DNA of 64,000 nucleotides, from the NCBI RefSeq assembly GCF_003675385.1, contig NZ_RCWZ01000004.1, positions 434,001 to 498,000 of the forward strand. Direction: 5' to 3'. Under the pieces are notes generated by a model. It saw nothing but the letters and a program-made list of their open reading frames with translations, searched no databases and was not told the DNA's origin. Positions 52,010 to 61,835 of the stretch are shown piece after piece. Source of the stretch: Mucilaginibacter kameinonensis (GTDB lineage: Bacteria > Bacteroidota > Bacteroidia > Sphingobacteriales > Sphingobacteriaceae). The first letter of the stretch is position 1; each line of letters opens with the position of its first letter. A program made the position numbers and the translations under genes.

Positions 52010-53221
52010 ATGAAAAGTATCATCCATGTCTTATCTGGCCTAGCCGGCCTCATCCTGCTGGCAGGCTGCGCGAAGAACAACCTCCAAACCGATTTTAAAA
52101 AGTACCTCGGCGATCATGAACTGGTTTATACGGGTGCGGTCGGCAAGGTAATCGTCCAGCCGGGCAACCTTGAAATTGGCTTAAAGTGGAAATCCAGCAC
52201 TGACCCGAGTATCACCCGGTACATTATCTATTATAACAATAAATCTGATTCCGCCATTGTTGATGTCAGTGCGCCTACCGATTCGATCCGGACCGTAATC
52301 AAAGGCCTGTCAGAGTATACGTATTCTTTCACGATTTACTCCGCTGACGCGAAAGGGAACAGGTCGGTGCCCGTGGAGGTCAATAATGCCAAGGTATACG
52401 GCCCGGTATATGCCTCCACGCTGCTCAACCGTGGCTATGACGCCGTTAACCCGTATCAGTTGCATGACGACGGGTCCCTGACCCTGAACTTTATTGCACC
52501 GGATACCATCAATATCAAAACTGTTATCAACTATACCAACGCAGCCGGGGCGGCCGCGCAGGCTGAACTGCTGCCCGGTGACAACGCCATTACCTTGCCA
52601 AGCTATCAGTTGGCCAGCCCGATCACCTACCGTTCGTCATACATTCCTGAACGGGGCGCGATTGATATTTTTTCGGTCGCTGCAGCTGACAACTTTCCCA
52701 GAATTTATTCCTATGTACAATGCGATAAGTCCCTGTTTAAGGACGATGCAAAATTACCGAATGATGTGTATGCGGACTATGGCACGAGTTTGAGCAAGCT
52801 TTGGGACGGAAGCTCAGGCCCGCAGGCTTACCCTAACATCTTTCATACCAATGACATGCAGCTGCCCCATACATTTACCTTTGATATGGGTAAGATTTAT
52901 GATAACCTGGGACGGGTCGAAGAAACCGGCAGGGACAGCGAGCATAACCCGATGGATTTTGAAGTGTGGGGTATCGCAGACATCAGCAACGCGGCACCGG
53001 TCCTCAAAAGTACGGACCCCGGATGGGGTGCTGAAATGCAGGCAAAAGGCTGGACACTCCTGAAAGAGTGCATCCGGAATGATGACGGCAAACAAGCCGT
53101 AAAATTCGATATGACCAGCGGCCCTGTGAACGTACGGTATATCAGGATCAGGGTTATCAAAACCATTGACAACAGCAACCTGAGCAACTGGAGCGAATTA
53201 ACATTCTGGAATAAGCAATGA
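52010..53221 (+). CDS. Second surface lipoprotein of the locus (DUF4998-like)
   Basis: A 403-residue lipoprotein with a clear lipobox (LILLAGCAKNN). The N-terminal half is beta-rich (LEIGLKWKSSTDPSITRYII, then LSEYTYSFTIYSADAKGN), as in DUF4998 proteins. The C-terminal half has a discoidin-like SKLWDGSSGPQAYPNIFH and ends in NLSNWSELTFWNK. I start it at ATG 52010, because the frame is open upstream only into the previous gene and this ATG directly precedes the leader. A strong terminator follows the stop codon, ending the SusC-to-here operon. Confidence 0.82.
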   Translation: MKSIIHVLSGLAGLILLAGCAKNNLQTDFKKYLGDHELVYTGAVGKVIVQPGNLEIGLKWKSSTDPSITRYIIYYNNKSDSAIVDVSAPTDSIRTVIKGLSEYTYSFTIYSADAKGNRSVPVEVNNAKVYGPVYASTLLNRGYDAVNPYQLHDDGSLTLNFIAPDTINIKTVINYTNAAGAAAQAELLPGDNAITLPSYQLASPITYRSSYIPERGAIDIFSVAAADNFPRIYSYVQCDKSLFKDDAKLPNDVYADYGTSLSKLWDGSSGPQAYPNIFHTNDMQLPHTFTFDMGKIYDNLGRVEETGRDSEHNPMDFEVWGIADISNAAPVLKSTDPGWGAEMQAKGWTLLKECIRNDDGKQAVKFDMTSGPVNVRYIRIRVIKTIDNSNLSNWSELTFWNKQ

Positions 53222-53225
53222 TCCC

Positions 53226-53258
53226 AACGTCAGCCGGCGCGGCCGGCTGACGTTTTTT
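53226..53258 (+). terminator. Rho-independent terminator of the SusC/D operon
   Basis: A 13-bp perfect stem, AACGTCAGCCGGC (53226-53238) with its complement at 53242-53254, has a 3-base GCG loop and is followed by TTTT. It starts four bases after the stop codon. Confidence 0.9.
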
Positions 53259-53290
53259 AAATTTCAACCCTACTTAAAACTTTACTATCA

Positions 53291-54721
53291 ATGAACCGCT
53301 CTTTTCTGTTACGAATTCCATTTCAACGCCTGCGCGTAATACTGCTGGGTATTTTGTTTTTGAACATGATGCCGGCCAAGGCCCAAAACCGTCCGGAAAC
53401 GAAGGCCCCGTTATCACTGCTTCAGCAAAAATTTGTTGACCTTCGCTTTGGGATGTTCATCCATTTTAACATTCCGACGTTTGAAAATGCCGACTGGCCG
53501 GACCCGGAGGCCCGGGCCTCAGATTTTAACCCTAAAAAACTCGACTGCAGGCAATGGGCAAAGGCGGCCAGATCGGCTAATATGACCTACGGGTGCCTGA
53601 CCACCAAGCACCACAGCGGCTTTTGCATCTGGGATACCAAAACGACCGGATACAATGTGATGAACAGCCCCTTAAAAAGAGATGTGGTCAAAGAGTATGT
53701 TAAGGCATTTCGCGATGAGGGGCTGAAAGTGATGCTCTATTATTCGATTTTAGATACCCATCACCGCTTACGCCCCAATAGTATCCAACCCAGGCATATT
53801 GATATGGTCAAAAAGCAAATTACCGAATTACTGACCCATTACGGCCCTATTGAGGCTTTAATCATCGATGGCTGGGACGCGCCCTGGTCGAGGATCTCCT
53901 ATGATGATATACCGTTCGATGTCATCTATAAACTGGTAAAATCTTTACAGCCGAATTGCCTGCTGATGGATTTAAACGGTGCCAAATACCCTGCGGAAGG
54001 ATTATACTATACCGATATCAAGACCTACGAAATGGGTGCCGGCCAGCGGATCTCAGCGGAAACAAACAAGATGCCGGCGCTGGCCTGCCTGCCGCTACAG
54101 GGCAGCTGGTTTTGGAAAACGGATTTTCCTGCGAACCCTGTGAGGGACGTTAATAAACTGATCGATGAAGTCCTCATCCCCCTCAATAAGGCCAGCTGCA
54201 ATTTCATTCTAAATGTGGCGCCCAACAGGGACGGCCTGTTTGATGACAACGCCCTTACCGCGTTAAAACAAATCGGGCAGCAATGGAAAAACGACGGGCC
54301 TGTTGCGCCGATTGCAGAAACAGGCCCGCCTGTCATATCCCACAACCTTGCGAAACGGGCCCCTGCCAATTCAAGCTGGAGCGACGACTCTAACATCATG
54401 GATTTCGGGAACGATGACAATTTCGGGTCATCCTGGTTATCTAACCCGGCCGTAAAAAAGCCCTGGTTCGAGGTCAGTTTAAAGCCGGGCCAGCAATTCA
54501 ATACGATCGTACTTTTTGAAAACGATCCCCATATCAGGAGATACAAGCTCGAATACCATGACCCAAGCGGATGGAAAACCCTGTTCGAAGGTGAAAATTT
54601 AAACAGGTTTAAAATAAACAGGTTTAAAGCCGTGAAGGGAGACAAAGTCAGAATCGATATCGAGAGTTATAACGACCGGCCGACGATCTCGGAAATTGGC
54701 ATTTATAATAACCCGCTGTAA
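53291..54721 (+). CDS. GH29 alpha-L-fucosidase
   Basis: An exported 476-residue enzyme with a signal peptide (cleavage near MMPAKAQ). GH29 features are present: KFVDLRFGMFIHFNIPTF, TYGCLTTKHHSGFCIWDTK, YYSILDTHHR and YGPIEALIIDGWDAPW, with the predicted nucleophile Asp in IIDGW. NFILNVAPNRDGLFDDNAL follows. The last 130 or so residues form a discoidin-like (CBM32-type) domain. It should remove terminal alpha-L-fucose, consistent with fucosylated N-glycans. It follows a terminator, so it needs its own promoter. Confidence 0.92.
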   Translation: MNRSFLLRIPFQRLRVILLGILFLNMMPAKAQNRPETKAPLSLLQQKFVDLRFGMFIHFNIPTFENADWPDPEARASDFNPKKLDCRQWAKAARSANMTYGCLTTKHHSGFCIWDTKTTGYNVMNSPLKRDVVKEYVKAFRDEGLKVMLYYSILDTHHRLRPNSIQPRHIDMVKKQITELLTHYGPIEALIIDGWDAPWSRISYDDIPFDVIYKLVKSLQPNCLLMDLNGAKYPAEGLYYTDIKTYEMGAGQRISAETNKMPALACLPLQGSWFWKTDFPANPVRDVNKLIDEVLIPLNKASCNFILNVAPNRDGLFDDNALTALKQIGQQWKNDGPVAPIAETGPPVISHNLAKRAPANSSWSDDSNIMDFGNDDNFGSSWLSNPAVKKPWFEVSLKPGQQFNTIVLFENDPHIRRYKLEYHDPSGWKTLFEGENLNRFKINRFKAVKGDKVRIDIESYNDRPTISEIGIYNNPL

Positions 54722-54755
54722 CTATAACCAGCACCAGGTGCCAGCCGCCTGACAC

Positions 54756-54777
54756 AGCCGCCCGGGAGCGGCTTTAT
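54756..54777 (+). terminator. Probable terminator after the fucosidase gene
   Basis: AGCCGC (54756-54761) pairs with GCGGCT (54768-54773) around CCGGGA, followed by TTATT. The stem is short, so some readthrough into the second GH92 gene is likely. Confidence 0.5.
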
Positions 54778-54786
54778 TACAGAACT

Positions 54787-57099
54787 ATGAAATACAAACT
54801 ATCCTGTTTACTGACATCATTGTGTTTATTTGCCGCCTACGTATCAGGCGCCCAATCCCCGGTTGACTATGTCAATCCGTTTATAGGTGCAACAACAGCC
54901 AGCGACATTACGGGTAACGGCCTTGGGAAAACCTTCCCGGGGGCCACAACACCTTACGGGCTCGTCCAGGTGAGCCCCAATACGATCACAGGAGGCGACA
55001 ACGGCTCAGGGTACAGCTACGAACATAACAGTATCGAAGGGTTCGCTTTTACACAGATGAGCGGCGTGGGCTGGTATGGCGACCTGGGTAATTTTCTGGT
55101 CATGCCGACAACAGGCAAACTGTATACCTCTGCCGGAAAAATGAACACCCCTGACCAGGGGTACAGATCAGTATACTCAAAAAAAAATGAGTTTGCTAAA
55201 GCGGGCTATTACAGCGCGACACTGGACCGGTATCATGTTAAGGCCGAAATGACCGCGGCGCCGCATACCGGGATATTACGGTTTACTTTCCCCGCAAATA
55301 AAACATCGAGGATCCAGATAGACCTTGCAAGACGGGTCGGCGGTACGTCAACCCTGCAAAAGGTAACCGTGATCGATGACCACACGATCGGGGGCTGGAT
55401 GAAATGCACACCGGAAGGTGGCGGTTGGGGCAATGGCGACGGCAAGGCCGATTACACGGTTTATTTTTATGCGCAATTCAGCAAGCCATTAAAGAAATGG
55501 GGAGTGTGGAGTGCAGATATTCCGGATGGATGGCCCCGTAAACTGGAAGACGTAAGCAGTGAAAAATATCAGCATTTAATCGCAAACGCCAGGGTAATCC
55601 CGGGTACCAGGGAACAGGAAGGCAAGCACCTGGGATTCTATGCCGACTTCGAAACGCGACAGGGCGAGCAGGTTTTGTTCAAAGCGGGGATCTCTCTGGT
55701 GAGTACTGCCGGCGCCCGGCTGAACCTGAAAGCAGAAATCCCCGGATGGAACTTTGACGGCGTTTACCGGAATGCCCGCCGCCTCTGGAACGAAGCCTTG
55801 TCCAGGATCAGGGTGGAAGGCGGGAGCACTGTACAAAAGAAAATTTTCTATACGGCGATGTACCATACCATGATCGACCCCCGGATTGTAAGTGATGTAG
55901 ACGGCAGGTACACGGGGGGTGATGGGCATATCTATTCGCCTTCCAATTTTCATAAACGCTCGATATTCAGCGGGTGGGACGTGTTCCGAAGCCAAATGCC
56001 GTTGCAAACCCTCATCAATCCGCCCCTGGTCAATGATATGATCAATTCGCTTATCACCCTTGCCGGTGAAAAAAAATCCCCTTACCTCGAACGCTGGGAG
56101 TTTCTGAATGCCTACAGCGGCTGTATGCTTGGCAATCCTGCCGTTTCCATGATCACAGATGCTTACGTAAAGGGGATCCGCAATTACAACCTGCCTGAGG
56201 CCTATAAATTATGCGTGGGTACCGTGCGTATATTTGGAAATACAGATAAAGGCTATACAAATGAAGACAACAGCATCGCCAAGACACTGGAATATGCTTA
56301 CGCGGATTGGTGTGTCTCGCGTTTGGCTGAGAACCTGGGGCACCCGGAGGACCACCAAACGTACCTGAAAAGGAGCGGCGATTACCGCAACGTTTTTGAC
56401 CCGGAAAAACACTGGTTCCGGCCAAGGCTGGAAGACGGCACCTGGGAGGCCTGGCCGCAGGATGGGCGGCTCAGGCAATCTTACGGGTGTATGGAAAGCA
56501 ACCCTTACCAACAGGGCTGGTTTGTACCACATGATATCAAGGGAATGACCGAACTGATGGGGGGACGGGAGAAAGCTGCCGCCGATTTGGATAGCATGTT
56601 CTTAAAGACCCCAGAAAGCATGATCTGGAACAACTATTATAATCATGCCAATGAACCTGTACATCATTTGCCGTTCCTGTTCAACCGGCTTGGCCAGCCC
56701 TGGCTCACGCAAAAATGGACAAGGGAGGTTATCAGGCATGCCTACGGCAATTCGGTTGAAGGCCTGGTGGGTAACGAGGATGTCGGGCAGATGTCGGCAT
56801 GGTATGTATTGGCGGCAAGTGGAATTTATCCGGTTTGCCCCGGGGATACCAGACAGGAGATCAGCAGCCCGCTGTTTGATAAAATTGTTTTCAAACTGGA
56901 CAACCGCTATTATCGTGGAAAAACGTTCACGATAACTGCTGTTAATAATTCAGAGAAGAACAAATACATTCAAGGCGCGGAGCTGAATGGTAAAATACTG
57001 AACAAATGTTATATTGATTTCGACCAGATAACACGCGGCGGGGAACTCAAATTAATGATGGGGCCACGCCCTGCAAAAAACTGGGGGATCCGGAACTAA
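54787..57099 (+). CDS. GH92 alpha-mannosidase (second copy)
   Basis: An exported 770-residue GH92 enzyme with a signal peptide ending near VSGAQ. N-terminal motifs are YVNPFIGATTASDITGNGLG and TTPYGLVQVSPNT; the catalytic domain has FSGWDVFRSQMPLQTL and GNEDVGQMSAWYVLAASG. The EGNAWQY segment of the other copy is replaced by MESNPYQQGWFVPHDIKGM, and the insert lengths differ. The two copies are therefore diverged and probably cleave different linkages or act at different steps. It closes the plus-strand glycan locus. Confidence 0.93.
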   Translation: MKYKLSCLLTSLCLFAAYVSGAQSPVDYVNPFIGATTASDITGNGLGKTFPGATTPYGLVQVSPNTITGGDNGSGYSYEHNSIEGFAFTQMSGVGWYGDLGNFLVMPTTGKLYTSAGKMNTPDQGYRSVYSKKNEFAKAGYYSATLDRYHVKAEMTAAPHTGILRFTFPANKTSRIQIDLARRVGGTSTLQKVTVIDDHTIGGWMKCTPEGGGWGNGDGKADYTVYFYAQFSKPLKKWGVWSADIPDGWPRKLEDVSSEKYQHLIANARVIPGTREQEGKHLGFYADFETRQGEQVLFKAGISLVSTAGARLNLKAEIPGWNFDGVYRNARRLWNEALSRIRVEGGSTVQKKIFYTAMYHTMIDPRIVSDVDGRYTGGDGHIYSPSNFHKRSIFSGWDVFRSQMPLQTLINPPLVNDMINSLITLAGEKKSPYLERWEFLNAYSGCMLGNPAVSMITDAYVKGIRNYNLPEAYKLCVGTVRIFGNTDKGYTNEDNSIAKTLEYAYADWCVSRLAENLGHPEDHQTYLKRSGDYRNVFDPEKHWFRPRLEDGTWEAWPQDGRLRQSYGCMESNPYQQGWFVPHDIKGMTELMGGREKAAADLDSMFLKTPESMIWNNYYNHANEPVHHLPFLFNRLGQPWLTQKWTREVIRHAYGNSVEGLVGNEDVGQMSAWYVLAASGIYPVCPGDTRQEISSPLFDKIVFKLDNRYYRGKTFTITAVNNSEKNKYIQGAELNGKILNKCYIDFDQITRGGELKLMMGPRPAKNWGIRN

Positions 57100-57108
57100 G
57101 CTCTGCCA

Positions 57109-57131
57109 GGGCCGCCGGCCCCTCCTTTTTT
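57109..57131 (+). terminator. Terminator after the second GH92 gene
   Basis: GGGCC (57109-57113) pairs with GGCCC (57117-57121) around a 3-base loop and is followed by TCCTTTTTT. It lies 10 bases after the stop codon. Confidence 0.7.
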
Positions 57132-57257
57132 AACAGGCGCGTTATTTTTTATGCTTACCTGATGGGTGGGGCCTTCGTACAAGCCCCACTCCTATCCAGG
57201 TCAGGCAAAGCGAACTTCCCAAAAATATCTTTCAGCCTCTTATAAGGGAATAAGGCG

Positions 57258-59537
57258 CTATGCCGGGCTGCTTATGTAATCCTGATCAATCGCATCTCCG
57301 AGTGCAACCTTCACATCATTAAACCCCACACCGATACGCATTCCGTTTGAGCCCTCCATGTCCAGGGTACCCTGTATTTGCCTGACGAGCCCTTTGATCA
57401 GGTTCATTCCTAATGAGTTATTGGTTTCTGCCGTCATCACCTCCGGATAACCAACGCCGTCATCAGCAATGGACAGGACGTAATTGTCAGCGGCAACGGC
57501 ATCCAGGTTTATGCTGATTTTCCCTTTTCCGGTGTCTGGAAAGGCATGCTTTATTGAATTGGTGACGGCTTCGTTAATAATTAGGCCTATAGGTATCGAC
57601 TTCGCGATATCCAGTTCAACATGCTGAAGTAACAGTTCAAACTTAATGTCTTTAGACGAAATAAAACTATCCTGCAGGTAACTGACCAGTTCCTCAATAT
57701 AGGCCTTCATATTAATTGTGCGAAGGTTTTCACCCTGGTATAATTTCTGATGGATCAGCGACATGGCCTGTATGCGGGACTGGCTGTTCTGGATCGCATC
57801 TACAGCATCTTCGTTTGTCAAAAAGCTTGACTGCCAGTTCAGCAGGCTTATCGTTGTTTGTAAATTATTTTTCACCCGGTGATGAACTTCCCGCAACAGC
57901 CATTCTTTTTCCGTTAATAGCTTTTGTTGCCTGTCATTCAATATTTGCAAAGATTCGTTCTGGCTGTTTATTTCCGACTGTTTTAACTGAAGCTTCCGGG
58001 CAGTCCGTTTATAAAGCCGGAAGCCGTAATAGGCCAACCCGACGGTCATCAGCAGCAGGAAGCAGACGCAAAACATCAGATTCCGCTGCAGGCTTATCTT
58101 TTCATAGTCCGCTTGTTGCAGGGCTTCCTGGCTTTTTAAAAGGGCGATAGACCTTTCCTTTTTTTCCGTTTCGTACTTGACCTCCATTTCTGACATGGCA
58201 CGAACCTTATTAAGGTTAAAAATCGAATCATTGACCTGCTTATATTTCTGAAACTGGATAATAGCGGCACTGTAATTACCGAAAGCAGAGTCCGTTTTAA
58301 ACTTAAAGAGATGGATCTGGCGGAGCGCGGAAGGGGTCATGTTTTGCTGCGGGAGCGAAAGCAATACGTTTGTATAATATTGCGCAGTTCTGTACTGCTT
58401 AAACTTAAGATAAAATTCAGTTATGCGCTCAAAGGCTGATTCGGTCACCCGATCATCTGAAAACTTAATTACGGTTTTAAGATAATATTTCTCGGCATTT
58501 GAAAAATCACCCAGCGCACTGTAGCAGTCCCCATAAACCGTGTTGGCAAAAAACTGTTGCAGGCCCTCATCAGGTCGATGTAAGCGTACGAAACCGTTTA
58601 ATAAGGCAAGTGCCTCTTTTGGCCTCTTTAAGACGACAAGAACACGGACCAGCCTTGTTTGAACAAAAAACTGATAGTCCGGAGAGGGCGACCTGAAAGT
58701 CAGCGCCTTCTTTATATTTTCAAGGCTTTTATCATATTGTCCCAAGTCGAAATAGGTGCCTGCCAACCTGCAATAAAACTCCATTGCCCCGCTCAGGTCA
58801 CGGTTTTCATTCATGCTTTTTATGGCCTGGATCCTGTAATACAATTCCCTGTATGAGTTCCCATTCAGCCGGTAAACGCCGCCAAGCAAATCGTAGGTAT
58901 AGGGCAGTTTTTTATAGGGGGTCCTTTTAGATTCAGAAATGACAGCCAATAGTTCCTGCTCCGCAAGGTCGTATTTGCCGCTTTTTAAATCTATATCTGC
59001 GATCTCCTTATCTGCGGTCAACTGCTCTTCCGTATGATGCAGTTTTTTGTAAAGTAAACTGGCATGGAAATATGCAGACCGCTGATCGGCCAGTTGTTCC
59101 GGGGTAAAGTGCGGCCAAACATCTGCAAACCTCTGCCACGCCTGAGCCTCTTCCCCGATTGCTCCCTCTTGCCGGTAACCGGCAATTGCCTTTAAAAAGA
59201 ATGTTTTTGCTGTTGCCAGATCGTTGAGTTTACAATAGCTTTCGGCCAACAGTTTCAAACTTTCATTTTCCCATCTGACAGCATATATCTTTTGGCTCAG
59301 CCCAAGTGCTCCTTTGATTTTGACCTGTGCGCTGTCAACATCGCGTTTCAGGTCACCGGGCTTTGACAGGTAATACCGGGCGGCATCCAGCTGTTGTTTG
59401 ATTTTTATGGAATCCTTTATTCTTTGATCAGCCGGTAATGTTCTTAAGGAAGGCCGTGGTATTTCGGTCTGCGAAAATGCGTAAACAGGTAAAATAAAAA
59501 ATAAAAAACTGACGCGTGATAATCGGACCATATTCAT
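57258..59537 (-). CDS. TPR-containing sensor histidine kinase (HisKA_2 type)
   Basis: A 759-residue sensor kinase. It has a signal peptide or anchor (FLFFILPVYAFSQ), then about 400 residues of tetratricopeptide-like helices (for example YCKLNDLATAKTFFLKAIAG). One membrane helix lies at about 487-508 (CVCFLLLMTVGLAYYGF), followed by a coiled coil. The HisKA_2 motif LLREVHHRVKNNLQTTISLL has its His near 551, and the HATPase domain has IGLIINEAVTNSIKHAFP and SIADDGVGYPE. I chose ATG 59537 over an upstream TTG. No response regulator adjoins it in the window. Confidence 0.9.
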   Translation of the reverse strand: MNMVRLSRVSFLFFILPVYAFSQTEIPRPSLRTLPADQRIKDSIKIKQQLDAARYYLSKPGDLKRDVDSAQVKIKGALGLSQKIYAVRWENESLKLLAESYCKLNDLATAKTFFLKAIAGYRQEGAIGEEAQAWQRFADVWPHFTPEQLADQRSAYFHASLLYKKLHHTEEQLTADKEIADIDLKSGKYDLAEQELLAVISESKRTPYKKLPYTYDLLGGVYRLNGNSYRELYYRIQAIKSMNENRDLSGAMEFYCRLAGTYFDLGQYDKSLENIKKALTFRSPSPDYQFFVQTRLVRVLVVLKRPKEALALLNGFVRLHRPDEGLQQFFANTVYGDCYSALGDFSNAEKYYLKTVIKFSDDRVTESAFERITEFYLKFKQYRTAQYYTNVLLSLPQQNMTPSALRQIHLFKFKTDSAFGNYSAAIIQFQKYKQVNDSIFNLNKVRAMSEMEVKYETEKKERSIALLKSQEALQQADYEKISLQRNLMFCVCFLLLMTVGLAYYGFRLYKRTARKLQLKQSEINSQNESLQILNDRQQKLLTEKEWLLREVHHRVKNNLQTTISLLNWQSSFLTNEDAVDAIQNSQSRIQAMSLIHQKLYQGENLRTINMKAYIEELVSYLQDSFISSKDIKFELLLQHVELDIAKSIPIGLIINEAVTNSIKHAFPDTGKGKISINLDAVAADNYVLSIADDGVGYPEVMTAETNNSLGMNLIKGLVRQIQGTLDMEGSNGMRIGVGFNDVKVALGDAIDQDYISSPA

Positions 59538-60447
59538 CGGCAACAGATATAAAATCAACTGATCTGCAATCAACTCCTGTTCTTGTTATTTAACAATCCT
59601 ATATTCTTTTAACCGGCACAAGTGTAAAGCCGGCATTTGCCGGTAAATCTTTTTACATATAATTATCCGATCGCAAAACTGTAACAGGATTTGGTTATTG
59701 AATCCACAGCCTCGCTTATCAATACGAAAACAGCTCACTCAAAAAAGCGATTCACATTTGCCCTCCCGGTGTAACCAATTCTGTAAAGCTGTTCCCAACC
59801 GGCAATAGAACGATAAAGAATGAACATCTCATTTTTTCAGTTCCTGGTTTACTGTTGATTTTTTGCACAGCGCCGATAGATCAGACAATACCAAAAACAG
59901 AACCCATAAATAAATTACTGAAAATCAAATACATATACAGAAACAGAGGCAATTCTTTACTAAATAACATGATTTCACGAAAATCAATGACGGTATTTCG
60001 CTGAATGCCCCAATGCAGAAAATAAGTGATCCAATAAGAAGCGAATAAATAAAGTTCAGCAATGATTCGCCACATATAAGACGGGCCATTCAGGTTACCC
60101 GGCCAGCTTTCCGTCTTTTCCGAAAGATCATCAAAGGAAAACACCGGCCCAGGGCCCTAGCCTCACAGCCTGTTTATATAAATTCAGGGCCATGATGCTC
60201 ATCGATAAAACAGCATACTACCGTCTTTTTAAACAAACAGGCAGCGCATCAACGCAAAGGCCCTGGTAACGGGAACGTCTGCCCTGTTTGATTTAAAAAC
60301 TGCATGTTATTTAGTTGCGAATAAAGGCAAAATCACGATATAACGTTTGATTTAACGCCCAACATTAAAACAACACACTATCAATCAACAATTTACGAAA
60401 CGGCAAAAAGATTGACTGAAAAGGATAGCAATCCGCTTGAATAAACG
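59538..60447. other. Long intergenic region, one doubtful small frame
   Basis: No convincing gene. A minus-strand frame (59881-60144, GTG start; ATG possible at 60075) would give a hydrophobic product of 64 to 87 residues, with SYWITYFLHWGI and LPLFLYMYLIFSNLFMGSVF. It has no neighbours in operon and weak start signals, so I do not call it. The sigma-factor promoter should lie in the last 100 bases. Confidence 0.4.
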
Positions 60448-61308
60448 ATGAAGGAACTAATTATATCACAATCAATCTCAGAGCGACCGGATAAGTCAAC
60501 TGATCTCTATTTTACAGATATAAAAAAAATTCAAATGATCAGTGGCCAGGACGAAGTTGTTCTGGCGCACCGTATCAAAAATGGGGATGAAAAAGCAGTC
60601 ATGCAGCTGGTTCGTTCCAACCTGCGGTTTGTGATTTCCGTAGCAAAACAATTTCAGCACCAGGGTGTCTCGCTTGGGGACCTGATCAACGAGGGAAACC
60701 TTGGGCTGATCACGGCCGCCAAAAAATTTGATGAAACCAAAGGGTGCAAGTTCATCTCCTACGCTGTCTGGTGGATCCGCCAGGCGATTATTTTTGCCAT
60801 CGCCGAACAGTCCAGGATGATCCATATTCCATATAACTTTGTGACCCTGAAAAGCAAAGTAGGAAAAGCGGCGCAAAAGCTGGAACAACAGCTTTATCGC
60901 CTCCCTTCGTCCTATGAGATCTCCATATTTCTCAATGTGGAGGAAGAAAAAGTGCATGAACTGTACGCTTATGATCGAAAACAATTATATATCGATGCGC
61001 CCGTCAGCAGAAACACGGAAACGGCGTTATTGGATACCTTACCTTCCGGGGATTATCTGGCCGATCAGGTAACGATGGAGAGCTGCCTGAAAAAAACGCT
61101 CAGGGCAGCGCTCTGCGTATTAAATTCCAGAGACCGGAATATTATTCAGAGTTATTTTGGATTAAACTGTCCTTTTCCTGTGACATTGGAAGATATTGCT
61201 GCTCAGTTAGGCTTATCCACTGAACATACGAGACGGATCAAGGATTTCGCACTCGAAAAGCTAAAACGTTCATCATACGGACCTGCCTTAAAGCTGTATC
61301 TAACCTGA
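60448..61308 (+). CDS. RpoD-like sigma factor paralogue
   Basis: A sigma-70 family factor of 286 residues, the length of the Bacteroidota primary sigma. Region 2 is well kept: LRFVISVAKQFQHQGVSLGD, then NEGNLGLITAAKKFD and ISYAVWWIRQAI. Region 3 and the linker diverge (SRMIHIPYNFVTLKSKVG in place of the usual arginine-rich LPLNR-type stretch). Region 4.2 reads TLEDIAAQLGLSTEHTRRIKDFALEKLK, keeping the helix-turn-helix but changing the recognition helix. It begins with an IxxSIS-type N-terminus like the housekeeping protein. It is probably an alternative factor of the RpoD type with altered promoter choice. It stands alone. Confidence 0.88.
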   Translation: MKELIISQSISERPDKSTDLYFTDIKKIQMISGQDEVVLAHRIKNGDEKAVMQLVRSNLRFVISVAKQFQHQGVSLGDLINEGNLGLITAAKKFDETKGCKFISYAVWWIRQAIIFAIAEQSRMIHIPYNFVTLKSKVGKAAQKLEQQLYRLPSSYEISIFLNVEEEKVHELYAYDRKQLYIDAPVSRNTETALLDTLPSGDYLADQVTMESCLKKTLRAALCVLNSRDRNIIQSYFGLNCPFPVTLEDIAAQLGLSTEHTRRIKDFALEKLKRSSYGPALKLYLT

Positions 61309-61835
61309 TCCCTGGTTTTCACAACGGTAAAAAACATCAGGCTTCCGGAAAAATAAGTTATGGGTTTCAGCAATTGCCTGGCCGTATTTAAAACCGGTTA
61401 TTTACCTGGCCCCGTTCTTTAAAGTCACCAGGAAGCCAAAACGTTGATTGTACGGTCTTTTAACAGGCCGTGCAACCAACGTTTTTAACGGGGAAAGATC
61501 GTTATGCGTATCCGGAAAAGCTCAGTTTGTCAGGTTCAATCGGATCCCCTGGCCGGACGTTCATCGTGGGATCCCGCTCAACAGGCCTGTAACCTTTGCC
61601 GGTCCGCCGTTACTTCACCGAAATGACAGCCGTTCCGGTATGAAATTGGTCCTGTTTTTTGAGTTCCGTCATACCTTTGATCATATTTTAAAACCCTTGC
61701 GACATACGTAAGCATTGAGTTCCTTTCCTGAGCTTCTCTTCCGGAAAAAAACGCATTTCAACCAATAATTAAAACACTGGTGATCTATCCGTCACTGCAC
61801 TTCACACCAGGAAACAGCAAGCCGGCAGGCCTCGT
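61309..61835. other. Intergenic region with a long imperfect hairpin at 61438-61485
   Basis: No credible gene. Arms at 61438-61455 and 61468-61485 (AACGTTGATTGTACGG against CCGTGCAACCAACGTT at the core) pair over 18 positions with one mismatch and one G-U. The loop is 12 bases, and the right arm runs into TTTTT. It could be the sigma gene's terminator, although it is 130 bases beyond the stop codon, or a small structured RNA. Confidence 0.5.

Noticed and set aside
61448..61711. 87-codon plus-strand frame after the sigma gene
   Set aside because: It starts inside the long hairpin and has no recognisable features.
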